Assembly: GCA_028023455.1 (NCBI GenBank)
Contig: JAQFVV010012668.1
Location: forward strand, 622,001 to 686,000
DNA: 64,000 nt
Direction: 5' to 3'
DNA from: Epiperipatus broadwayi
Taxonomy: Eukaryota; Onychophora; Udeonychophora; Euonychophora; Peripatidae
Below the pieces are notes generated by a model. The model was not told the DNA's origin and made no database searches. It worked only from the letters and a program-made list of their open reading frames with translations. Shown here in pieces: positions 48,385 through 58,649 of the stretch (position 1 is its first letter; each line of letters opens with the position of its first letter). The position numbers and the translations under genes are program-made.

Positions 48385-48400
48385 AAAATATATATAAACT

Positions 48401-48679
48401 TTTATGTAACTCATATATTTTATGTATTTGTTAGATTCTTCTATAGGAAAAACATCTATTTTCTTGTGAATATGACTGCAGTAATATATATATATATATT
48501 ATATTGCAACTATCATTTTAAAATACTATAATATATACTAATCTATGATCAATTCAACGATCACGTAATGTGAACTTTCTCTTGCATTCTGACTCTTAAC
48601 TATAATGTAATCTATTAAATATCATTGTTTTGAGTGTGGAAGCATTTATGTTCCTTTTTAGCATTTTTTGCCAAAACAA
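48401..48679. other. AT-rich spacer
   Basis: No feature seen between the LINE and the endonuclease remnant except a (TA)n tract near 48485. Confidence 0.4.
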
Positions 48680-49240
48680 TTAAATATTTAGCCCATATGT
48701 TATGCATAAGTTCAGTACTAATACACTTTTTGAATTTACACCACCAATACCAATATTTCCAATAACATTTAACCAAAGTTTACTATTTGCATCAATATAT
48801 GCATCAAACTCTCCAAGAAGAAAAATTAGATTTTGTACTGGTATTGCTGTAATAATGCTAACTAATAAGGAATAAAAGCTTTTCCACTCTGAATTCTGTA
48901 AATCAAAGGTTGGAGCACAGGCATTAAAAATGAGGACTAGTACCATTATGCAAGTTAACACCACAGAAGATATTAGATTTTATAGCAAATCCAACACCAT
49001 GCATTGATTGATATGTCTTTTTAAAAAACACCTGTGTCCATATATCTTTTCTAATAAATTCTCTTCTTCTGGGAGACAGGTTTCATTAAGAACAGCTACA
49101 TCATTCTTAAATATTGACAACTCCTTAGTCACCAGAGCAGTTTACAATCTGATCTTGAAGAGTTTTGTATCAAATAAAGTTCACACATTTCATTTACCTA
49201 TATTTAGAAAAAAAGTTAGATTTATAATACTGTAAAGGGT
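48680..49240 (-). pseudogene. Endonuclease remnant of a second LINE family
   Basis: Minus-strand reading gives ELSIFKNDVAVLNETCLPEE (endonuclease Glu segment 'dia.L.ETrl...'), then LIFNACAPTFDLQNSEWKSF, NLIFLLGEFDAYIDANSKLW (the GDFNA box with D to E and N to D changes) and LLN-type LNLCITYGLNI. This order is an APE endonuclease of an RTE/CR1-like LINE, but the residues differ from the RTE copy at 34000-34563, so it is another family. Catalytic positions are lost and stops are present; no RT part follows, so it is an isolated fragment. Confidence 0.75.
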
Positions 49241-51299
49241 AGCTTACAATTCACACATTCCTAAAAAGATCAAGCCTATTTATTGAACACAATCTATTTG
49301 GAATTTACATTAATAATGGGAAGATTATTTGTTTTGCATTATTACATATATACATGTACAACACACATATATATATTTATTTGGAATGAATTAGGGAATA
49401 CACAATAGATTATTTTATTATAAAATAAAATACGATCAGTATTTTACAAAGTAATATTGTATATATATAAAACTATTTGATTAAATAAACTGTAATGTAT
49501 ATTTTTTTATTATTCAAAATTGAATATTAATTTATAGTTAAATGAATTTGGGATGGCCTGAAGTTAATTGGGCACACATGTGTGAAAATAGAACTGATTT
49601 TATTATTATTATTATTATTTTTTATTTGTAATAAATAAAATGTATTTAAACAATACATATAAAAATCTAAATGAATTTAAACAATAGGCAGTTTAAAATA
49701 TCAGCGTTCTTCAGCGTTTTATATAAAAATAGAAACTTTTTACAAATCGTCCTTCTTATAAAAAGAGATAGCAGCTACAACAATAGACAATCGTTTAAAG
49801 TAAAATTTGGAATGCTAAAATGGAGTTTTACTTTTTCTTTTATTTAAATTATAAACGTTTTTAAAAGTCAAATGCTGTAATTAAAAAGTTTACCAAATTC
49901 AGAGGAAAGGAAGTAAAATAAGAAGTAAGAATAAGTGATGAATTCTTAAATAATTAAATCGTGTTTTAAAAGTTATTGGAGTAAATTTGAATATTTTAAA
50001 TTTTTTTCAAAAGGAATAACGAGAATTAAGTCTGCGGAAAATTGGAAAGAAAAAAATAATGAAATAATTTTCTTAATATATATTTAAAGCGCTTCAATAC
50101 AAATATATGATTATAAATAATTATTAAATTGTACTTTAATATGAAGATGGGCTAGAGCAAAACATGCTATTGTGTGTCATGGTATTTCCTACCAGCTGCA
50201 TTAAACCTCTATATCTAAATTTTTCTACTTTATTGTACACACACAAGAAGATGTCTGTGGTCCAAAGTAAACAAGGATTGGAATACTTTATGGTGAATCG
50301 AATGAGGATCAAGGTGTTTGCCATTAAACACAACTACAGGAGATGCCATTGTACCTATCTATCCTTGCTAAGGAAAATGATTTACTAAGTGAAACTGCTT
50401 TGAAGAACAACTTGCCTAAATATCACCTATTACTACTTCTATTATGATGATTTTTTATAAACTTTGTTCCAATTACAATTTTGTTTATTTATTTATTTAT
50501 TTTTAAGTCTTGTTATCTGTTGCATTTTCACACTCAGATGCTGAAGCCTCATTTTTTCAGAATTAACAAAAAAGAAAAGGGGGGATTATTCATTTTGATA
50601 TTTTTATATTTTTATTGTAAATAAAATTTAGGTTCACCCACCTTCACATTAGGTTATCCACATAAATATTGAGATAAGATTATCTAAATTTATTTTCATA
50701 GATTAAATTACAACACTATACCGAATACATATTATATGTTTTATTTTGTGATTAACCTTGTACATATATTTTCTAGTATGTTTGACTAATCAACTAGTAT
50801 CTGTCTCTATCATATATATAAATTGGGGAAACTTGTTAAATAGGTTGTTAATATCTGAAAATATATATATATAATTTAGCTAGCCAGCATCTCAATGATA
50901 TTAAATAACTAAAGTTTATTTTTGTATATAATTATGATTTGTAGAGAATGAGTGACATAGGTGGATTTCTACCATGGGGTATAAGGGTTGGATTATAATA
51001 ATCATTAATTAGTAAGATGGTAGAGGTTCACTTGTGACACATGTGCATATGATGATTATTATATATTTTTTTATCATTACTATTGTTGTTATACTTGATA
51101 TTTATTATTGTTAATGAATGTTTGAGAGTTTGTATTATTCCGGTCTCTGGTTTGTTGAGTTGTCCTGACATTCCACAGTTTTTAAATAATTATACATGTG
51201 CACACATCTATTTTTTTTATCATATAAAAGCTTGAAAATAGAACAAATATAATAAATGCTAGTTGTAACCTATATATAGGTGCAGGTGTTGCTCTGTGT
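49241..51299. other. AT-rich DNA; short open region on both strands at 50136-50388
   Basis: (TTA)n at about 49598-49620. The 50136-50388 segment is less AT-biased and open in one frame on each strand for about 65-75 codons, but neither translation has a recognised motif or splice context, so no gene is called. Confidence 0.45.
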
Positions 51300-52310
51300 A
51301 TCTGTTCATACCTGCTAAAGGAGTTAAAAGCAATATTCTCTCTGGGTTTGAATATTAGGGCATAACGGAATTTAAAAGGGGAAAAGTGGATGAACTAACC
51401 TAAATTGCATTTATTATTATTAAATAGGGATAGAGTTAGTCAATTAAAGTATATGCAATCATTGGTTAAGCATTTCATCGGGTTCTCATTAGCACTCTAT
51501 TAGATGACCCACAGTCTGAACATAGTTGGATGCAACTTTTTTCCCTTACTAAGCCTGGTATAGGTCTTTGCAGATTGTTTCATTAGGGGTAATAAATTAG
51601 AGCATATTAACTTATCCCCACACCATATTGCTACATCTGCATAGTAGTGCAGTCTGCGAGTTAGTTGACCATCCATTACATCTGGTGTTTGCAATGTTTG
51701 GGATTAGTTGTAATCATTCCGCCCATTATATCTGGCACCAGCAATGTTTGGGGCTCGATAGATAGGTGTATCATCACATAAATACTTTGTGTAAGTTGGT
51801 CATACATTGTGACAGAACCAGATGATTGTTGAATCTGATCTATATGTCTAAGTGGGAATCATTCCATCCATTATATCTGGCGCTCAACGTGGATGCACGA
51901 TGTGTAGTGGGACTACACACCACTAAAAATCGAATTAGCGACTGGCGTGACTGGTATGATAGGTATTAGGGGGGTGTATGATGAGAATCTTTCCGTCCAT
52001 TACAATACTTATTATAATTCTTACTTTATCACTGCTCATGATATCATTGTTATTATTTCTACAGCTGAAATGAGTAATCTGGTCACTTTTGGACCATATT
52101 TTCTAGACCCTTCCATAGTAGGCAAATGGATCTCTAAATAAGACCTGCCTAAATATACAAACTTTATGAACAGAAACTCCTGCCTAACTAAAATGTATTT
52201 CCAAACTGATTCTTTCATGACTGAACTACTTCAAGCAAAAGTCTTGTCTAAGAACTGTCAGCTGACTAAGCCTGTCTCCATTATTGCTTTCTTAACTCTT
52301 GAAAGCTTGA
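51300..52310 (+). mobile_element. LTR-retrotransposon remnant with repeated LTR-end/primer-site units
   Basis: TCTGGCGCTCAACGTGGATGC at 51876-51896 contains a near match to the tRNA-Lys-type primer-binding site (TGGCGCCCAACGTGGGG), preceded by ATTCCATCCATTATA. Diverged versions of the same unit lie at 51669-51702 (CCATCCATTACATCTGGTG...) and 51721-51760 (GCCCATTATATCTGGCACC..., continuing TTTGGGGCTCGATAGATAGG). A fourth LTR-end-like copy (TTTCCGTCCATTACA, 51990-52004) lacks the primer site. The surroundings are G+C-richer than the flanks. Downstream, TAEMSNLVTFGPYFL and SFMTELLQAKVLSKN might be gag-like residue but are not recognised. LTR limits are not defined. Confidence 0.5.
51876..51896 (+). 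promoter_or_regulatory. tRNA-Lys-type primer-binding site of an LTR element
   Basis: TGGCGCTCAACGTGGATGC differs at three positions from the standard tRNA-Lys-complementary primer site. In LTR retroelements this site sits a few bases after the 5' LTR and primes minus-strand synthesis; here two bases (TC) separate it from the LTR-end-like ATTATA. Confidence 0.55.
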
Positions 52311-53636
52311 GATAAAAAAAACAAAATAGGGAAATGGAATGTTATGCAGGTACTTAAAAGAATTGAAATGCTGTTGCACAAATATACAATCTCATGGTCA
52401 CAATTAGTATAAGGAAATGCCCAATGGCATGAGAATCTCAAGATGTCTTGGCCATACAAAAACTTAAGTGACAGAAAAAAAGAGGAAGAGAGGGAGACAG
52501 AAAAGATTGTTTGTATTGAAAACAATATATAGCCTTTGACAAATCAACAAACAGGAGCTCTTGATCAGGCCCTGTTTATTTGTTATTCACCATTGGCCTT
52601 CATATCAAAAAGCCATTCCATTATTTGCCATATATAGCCTGCTGGTAGTCTGAGCACATGATGACTCAACAGTAGAATATCTACAGAAATGTATTAATTA
52701 GCTTTTCTATTGCCAAACGACATGAAGATTTGTAAAATATAATCAAAGTTTCATGCTAATCAAAGTAGTGCAAAAATATTGTAAATGAGATAAATATAGA
52801 GAAAGTTTTTTTGTTCTGCCTGCATGGTGGCAGGCTAGGAAATAAGCAATGATTTGATTTTAGATCCATTGTTTTAAAAAATTCACATATTGAGGATCAA
52901 AATGCTGTTCTATTTATAGAATGCATTTGTGACCTCAAATCAAGATATTAACATTTTTTAACTAATAAAAAATACATTATCTAAAAATTCTGTGATCTGT
53001 ATGTAATATTTCCACTTAATTTCTACTATTTCCTGATTTAAATCCCAGTTTTTTCAAATTAAATAAGACATCAAAAAAAAAAAAATCACTTCAAACTCAC
53101 TATGAGGTAAATATAAAAGATGAAATATATCAAAAAAGCATTTAGATTATAAATGAAATAAAGACAATCTTATTAAATAATGTATCCAATCACAAATATT
53201 TCAGGCAACAAATGACCAGATTACATTAAGTTTCTAGAATTAAATTGACTTAGAAAATAATAGACATTGTAGATCAAACAATTCGTTTTTAAATCATATG
53301 TAACCATACTTATAAAGTTATATTTTTTTTCTTGCAATAAAAATATGAATTATTTTAACTGATCTCAACTGCAAATACTTGAATCAATAAAAAATATGTA
53401 TTCAAATATTATAACTATTATAAACTCTGAGTATGTGTGCCAAGTTTTTGGTCTATTGAGAATAACTAGGGTATCAAGTAGAAACATGAATATTATTAAT
53501 TACAGTTTGTCATTGTATTTTTACTCTTATCCCCTTAACAATTTTGTTCTAGCATATCATGATATATTTAAGTGCTTGTATATTTTCATAAGTATATATT
53601 GAGTATATTTTAACATTTTTACCAAGCCTGAACATT
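52311..53636. other. AT-rich DNA without a recognised gene
   Basis: Nothing coding seen; an A12 run near 53074. The 52290-52530 open frame on the minus strand is hydrophobic and unsupported. Confidence 0.45.
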
Positions 53637-53753
53637 AATTAAGGTAAACAAAGGCAAAACTCTCCATACAGTAGTGCGAGAGTTTTGCCTTTGTTTACAA
53701 CAATTATGTGCTAGTATAGAGATGGTGATCATGTGATGTTTTATGAATTAAGG
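53637..53753 (+). mobile_element. 101-bp fold-back insertion of the ribozyme/SINE family 3' end
   Basis: AATTAAGG flanks it at 53637-53644 and 53746-53753. The core begins with GTAAACAAAGGCAAAACTCTC (53644-53664), whose exact reverse complement GAGAGTTTTGCCTTTGTTTA plus C follows at 53678-53698. It continues only on the right with CAATTATGTGCTAGTATAG, GATGGTGATCATGTGATG and TTTTATG, a tail of about 48 bp matching the tail of the element at 14808-14848. The left arm also holds ATACAGTAGTGC, the complement of the family sequence GCACTACTGTAT. It is the smallest of four insertions sharing the plan inverted arm, direct arm, one-sided tail. Confidence 0.85.
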
Positions 53754-54150
53754 TTTTATCAAATATCATTGTAATATTTTCAGACTTGCATAAATTTAAT
53801 TTATCTAAACTACATTTAGTAAATAGATTAAAGAAATAAATGAGAAAGCAAATAAGATTAAATATTGTTTGTAAAATGAGTCATCAATTTGATCAAGTTA
53901 AAGAAATGTTGAGTTATATACCTACTGAAAGTGATTAAAGATGTTATTAAAAAATGAACATTAAAGACATATGTATACACATTTATTTATACAATAATGA
54001 AAAACCTTTTAAAAAAAATCAAATATAAATAGCCCCCCCTCTCATTCTTAAAAAAAGAAATTGATGACGTAATCATTTTTAAAGCGACGATTAAAAATGA
54101 ATTACAAAGTTCAATTTAATTTACATTTGTCAAGTAATTTATTTTATATA
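53754..54150. other. AT-rich DNA without a recognised gene
   Basis: Spacer to the Tigger element; no feature beyond A/T runs and a CCCCCCCTCTC tract near 54033. Confidence 0.4.
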
Positions 54151-54152
54151 TA

Positions 54153-55483
54153 CAGGCAGTCCCTAGTTATGAACACTCAATTATAAACATTTTGCCATTA
54201 TGTAATCGTTTTTGGACTTTAGTGCTATATACTGTAGAAAGAAATGGGTATTCAAAATTATACAGTATTTTAGTACTTTAATAATTAAAAAATTCCTTTT
54301 TAATGCTATTATCTTAAAAAAAAAAAAAAATTACATATATTCGTAATAGAATTTTTTCTAAAGAAAGATAAACTTTGGAATTTAGAAAATAATTAAAAGT
54401 ATATTTTAGAGAACAATAAGAACTTATATAAAATACAGTAAATCTTTCATCTCTGACATTAATTACTTTTATTTTTAGCATCATCACAGACTGTCTTGAA
54501 CAGGATCATTATTTTTAATAGTAGATTGTGCATGATTACGTTACATATACTCTGTATATATTTCTGTTTTGGTGATTTTTTTTTCATTCTTATTAATTAA
54601 AACCATGAGTGAGAAACAAAAAAAAAATAGCAATGTTGATACAACCAAAAAGAAATCATGGTCTCATAAACCCCAAACAATTAAGACAAAAATGAATATA
54701 ATTAGACGTTGTGAAATGGTGAATCCTTTGCTTCAATCACATGTTCATGTAATTTAAACTGATCAACAATATATACAATTGTGAAAAACAAGAACAAAAT
54801 TAAGGAATATGTTAAAAATTAAGGAAATATTTCTTCAAAGATTGTTTCAAAAAGACATGACAGAGTAATGAATAAAATGAAGAAATCTTTGGCTTTATGG
54901 ATTGAAGATCAACATCAAAAAGGCATCCCAATGAGTTTATCAATTATTCAACTAAGGCTCTTAGTTTGCATGAATATTGGAAGAAAGAATTAAAAGAAGA
55001 CAAGCAATGTCACTGATGAAGATATTGATGAGTTAATGCAACCTCACTCAGAATCTCTGTCAAATGAAGACTTGATTAAACTACAAGAGATGAATGAAAT
55101 ACAAAATGAAGAAGAATCTGATAATGAACTTTATTGTTAAGAGTTTGACAATCAATGATATGAATGAAACCTTCATACATCTTGACAAATTTTTGACCAT
55201 CATGGAGGATGTGATCCCAATGGAGAGCATATACCTCGTGCATAAATGACAATAGAAAAAGACACAGAATGTTACAGAATTCTTTATCAAGAGAAGGAAA
55301 AGAATACAATTTAATTAACTCTTGATAAATTTGTAAACAAAACTTCAGATAGTAATCAATAAAAAATAAATACTGTATTTTGAAAACCCCCCTTTTATTA
55401 TTATTATAAACCTCTACTTTCAAATAATTTCAACTTCCAAACACGTCAGGAATCAATTAAGTTCATAATTAGGGGATTGACTG
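54153..55483 (+). mobile_element. Tigger/pogo-type DNA transposon, internally deleted
   Basis: The left terminus CAGGCAGTCCCTAGTTATGA at 54153 and the reverse complement of the right terminus, CAGTCAATCCCCTAATTATG, form imperfect terminal inverted repeats of about 24 bp. The element is bounded by TA on both sides (54151-54152 and 55484-55485), the target duplication of the Tc1/mariner/pogo group. Inside are the N-terminal DNA-binding part and the C-terminal tail of a Tigger transposase, joined without the catalytic domain. At 1331 bp it is about half the usual autonomous length. Such deletion derivatives are mobilised in trans while a full element is active. Confidence 0.9.
54605..55330 (+). 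pseudogene. Tigger transposase remnant lacking the DDE domain
   Basis: ATG at 54605 opens MSEKQKKNSNVDTTKKKSW, then MNIIRRCEMVNPL (start of the helix-turn-helix, 'k..ii.r.e.G'), then, after a frame loss, TIVKNKNKIKEYVKN, KIVSKRHDRVMNKMKK (CENP-B-type second domain) and LALWIEDQHQKGIPMSLSII up to about 54990. The text then jumps to DEDIDELMQPHSESLSNEDL, and near the end CYRILYQEKEKNTIXLTLDK-like sequence (about 55270-55330), which is the far C-terminus of Tigger/TIGD-type transposases. The DDE catalytic core expected in between is absent, so a deletion at about 55005-55015 removed it. Several stops are also present. Confidence 0.85.
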
Positions 55484-58400
55484 TATACATATGTTTCGAA
55501 AAAGTTCTAAATAAAAAATAATAATAGAAATTTGCAAATTTGAATTCATAAATTTCACATCCACATACACTTGAATAAGCGACATAATAAATAATAGTAT
55601 AAAAATTTCTTTATCTTGTGAACTAATTTGTCATAGGATTTCTCTCTCTTTTTTTCTTAAGATTTATTAATATATTTTTTCTGCCATTTTTTTTAAAATT
55701 AATTTTTTATATTGATATCTAAAACAGAAAATTTTAAATTAAATTGTATCGTCATTGTTACATATATGCTAATTAATACGTATATTGCATAGGGATTGCT
55801 ATTTGTCAGAGTTTTGAAAATCCATAAAAAAGATATTGAACCAAATGTAATGTATATGGGGGTATTTTTGTAAAAAAATAAATTATTTATATATTTAAAA
55901 CACAAACTGTTAAAACTAATTTAAATAATGTTATCTATTATCCAGTTAATGCTAAAAAAGTGATATTGTCGACAACTTATTTTTAAGACTCATTTTTTCT
56001 TTTTTTTTTTTGACTTCTGAAGTTCATCTTAAATAAGAAAAAAAAATTGAAAAGTGTTTCATCTCTTCATTAATATGGATTATATTAAATTGTTCAAAAG
56101 TAGTCATATGATTTAGATTCAAAAGTCAGAAATGAGCAATAAAAATAGTGCGTAATGAAAATTTAAACTTCAATATATAAAAAAAGCTCAGACAAATGAT
56201 ATGAATAATAAATTAATGAATCAATTCAAAAAATCAAATTAAATTCTTAAGACATGAATTCCCATCAATTACTTGGATTCCTTTGAACTTTCTAAAGAAG
56301 ACCTAGTAAATGATACAATAAAGCGCAAGTTTTGAAAGAACTTTTTTTCCAATATATGGGATTTCTTGAGAAATTCACAAAAAAAAGTTCATTTAACATT
56401 TAAAATGACAACAGTCTTAAATTTAGGCAAAATAACAGATAGTTTCTACAATACTATCCTAAAAATATATGTACGTTATATCAATAATATTTCAAATATT
56501 TGTTTTGATTATTTTTTATAATTTTAACCTGCCTCCCCTTTCATTATTCAGCTTATAAGTTTATTTCACTAATCAGTTATCATAAACTTCAGACAATAAA
56601 CAAGGTTTAACAATGAGGAAAATATAAGCTCTCTAATGACTGTACATCATTCCAAAATTCATAAACATTCTTGTAGGTAGAAAATATACATTCAAATTAT
56701 GATTATTTTTTTTGGGGGTCGTACACCTCCCTATGACTGAATAGTTTATAAAGAATTTATAATTTAATCAGTCATTTGAAATTCGGTATATTTATATGAA
56801 ACAGTATGAAGATGACATTAAAACCGACAAAAAATTATTAGTCTATATTCTATATCAATGATTAACAGTCATCACATTGCCAAAAGTTATTGAATGAAAA
56901 AAAACAAACGATTATTTCAATATATAATTCATAACAAATAAAAATATATAATTGTATATACTGCTCGAGAGGTCATGTGAAAGTTGAGTACTAAAGTAAA
57001 AGTCTGAATATAAGAATCATTCAAATAATCAAGATTTTTTTTTTGTTTAGTTTCCTCCAATGGGTATTGATTCAAAAACTATTAGCTCTTGAGTCCATCA
57101 CTCATGATTGTATTAAACCGCATAGGAAAATGAAAAAACATTCACATCATTTCACATGACAAGATCTACTTTTTTTAAAAAAAAATTAATAAATAAAACT
57201 TCAGCTGTCGAATGCATACAAGTATTTATAAACACAGATTTTCTCCATTTATGTTTTCTTGATCAGAAAGAGTTCACAAAATAATTATTTCTCAGGTTAA
57301 ACTTTTAACATTTGCATAAACATTGCTATGTATGACTTTGCAATGTCTTTAATGCATCATATTATTTGCAAGTCAAAAATTTTAATATTTCTATTCAAAT
57401 AGAAAATAAATCAATATATACAAAATAATAGAATAGGTAGACCAATCTTATTGACAGCTAAAAGCCAGATGAAAAATAAGCTAATCTAAATTCATAAGAG
57501 ATCAAAATATTTTACAATGTATCCGTGGTAGAGTTTAATTAAAAGTGGCTTCAGAACTCTACACAAAATATGAAAAATTGAATTAGTTATACCCAAGTTT
57601 AGGGTATTACTATTATCTTAAAGCACAAAATTTAAAATTTTGGAACTATAATTTATATTTTATAAGCTATTATTCCCATGAATAACCAATTAAAAGGTTA
57701 CAATATGTGTTAAATGCTGCATGGTTATCTTTTTTAAGTAGACATGAATAAATTACTATCTTGAGAACATTAATTGGTGATATTATTGTAATAAAAATGG
57801 TCTTGCCTTACATAAAGAAAACATTCATGCCAACATATATTTTCAACCTCCTCCATATCACACTCATTTGTAAGAGCATGCATTTTGTGAACAATTTTTG
57901 CTCTGGGTATTGACATTTTGTTATATCTTCATCATTCCATAGTCTCTCAAGACAGACTGGTTTTTATCCACTTTTAACATCTTATAAAAGAGTAAATAAT
58001 CATTCCATTGATTATTCCACTTAAGAGATAGTTTAAAATTGTTTCAATTTTTTATCACAGCATTTCTAATCTCAAACCCTCCCATTCATCCGAAGCAAAA
58101 ACTCAGACCACTATCTCTCACTACTCATAATCTCATGAGATGATCTAGAAATATTGGCATTTGTCTATTACATCACTCTCTCACAAGTTAGGGGTTGCTT
58201 TCTTTCTAATTGTAACAATGTGCAAAGAGTGAATAATTTTTGCTCTGTAAAAACGTTTTCAAATTTTTAAATTTTTTTATTAGTTCATCCCTTTTCTCAA
58301 ATTTGACCATATTGTAAACATTCATATATGTGCATACAAAATTAAAATAGAATTTAATCTATAGAAGCAACTAGCTAATATATTGATGAAGTTTTCATAT

Positions 58401-58649
58401 ATATATATTGTGCCCTTTTGTATGGGTCACCATCTAATTTTTGTGCTAATCTATTAAAAATTTTAAATTTAAGATATATTTGAATATGTGATGTTGATTT
58501 TGCTTATGGTAATATTTCAAAAGATTTAATGAAAGCAATCTATGAGTATTTGATATGTAAAATTGTGCTGATATTGAGAGAGACATTTTAAAATGATAAT
58601 GATTATAATATATAGTTGGAAAAATGGCTATAATCAATACTGCATTAAT
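55484..58649. other. AT-rich DNA without a recognised gene
   Basis: No coding or RNA gene seen. A GGGGGTCGTACACCTCCC patch at 56715-56732 stands out in composition but was not matched to anything. Confidence 0.45.

Larger units (their letters stand above)
42115..48400 (+). mobile_element. Full-length two-ORF APE-type non-LTR retrotransposon with 16-bp target duplication
   Basis: AAAATATATATAAACT is present at 42115-42130 and 48385-48400. The element proper is 42131-48384, 6254 bp: a 143-bp 5' UTR starting GACTTCCGCTTTTGGC, an ORF1 with zinc knuckles, an ORF2 with endonuclease, RT and a C-terminal zinc motif, and a 276-bp 3' UTR ending TTATTGAAAATG. Composition and codon use are clearly less AT-biased than the flanks and change sharply at both boundaries. 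Clade is undecided: the C-terminal Cys-Cys-His-Cys motif and the ORF1 knuckles recall I/jockey/R1-group or Tx1-like elements. One frameshift in ORF1 and three in ORF2 are the only defects seen, so the copy is young or the frameshifts are sequence errors. Confidence 0.92.

Noticed and set aside
50136-50388. Exon candidate open on both strands
   Set aside because: No motif, no consensus splice pair bounding either frame, and no similarity to the elements in the window.
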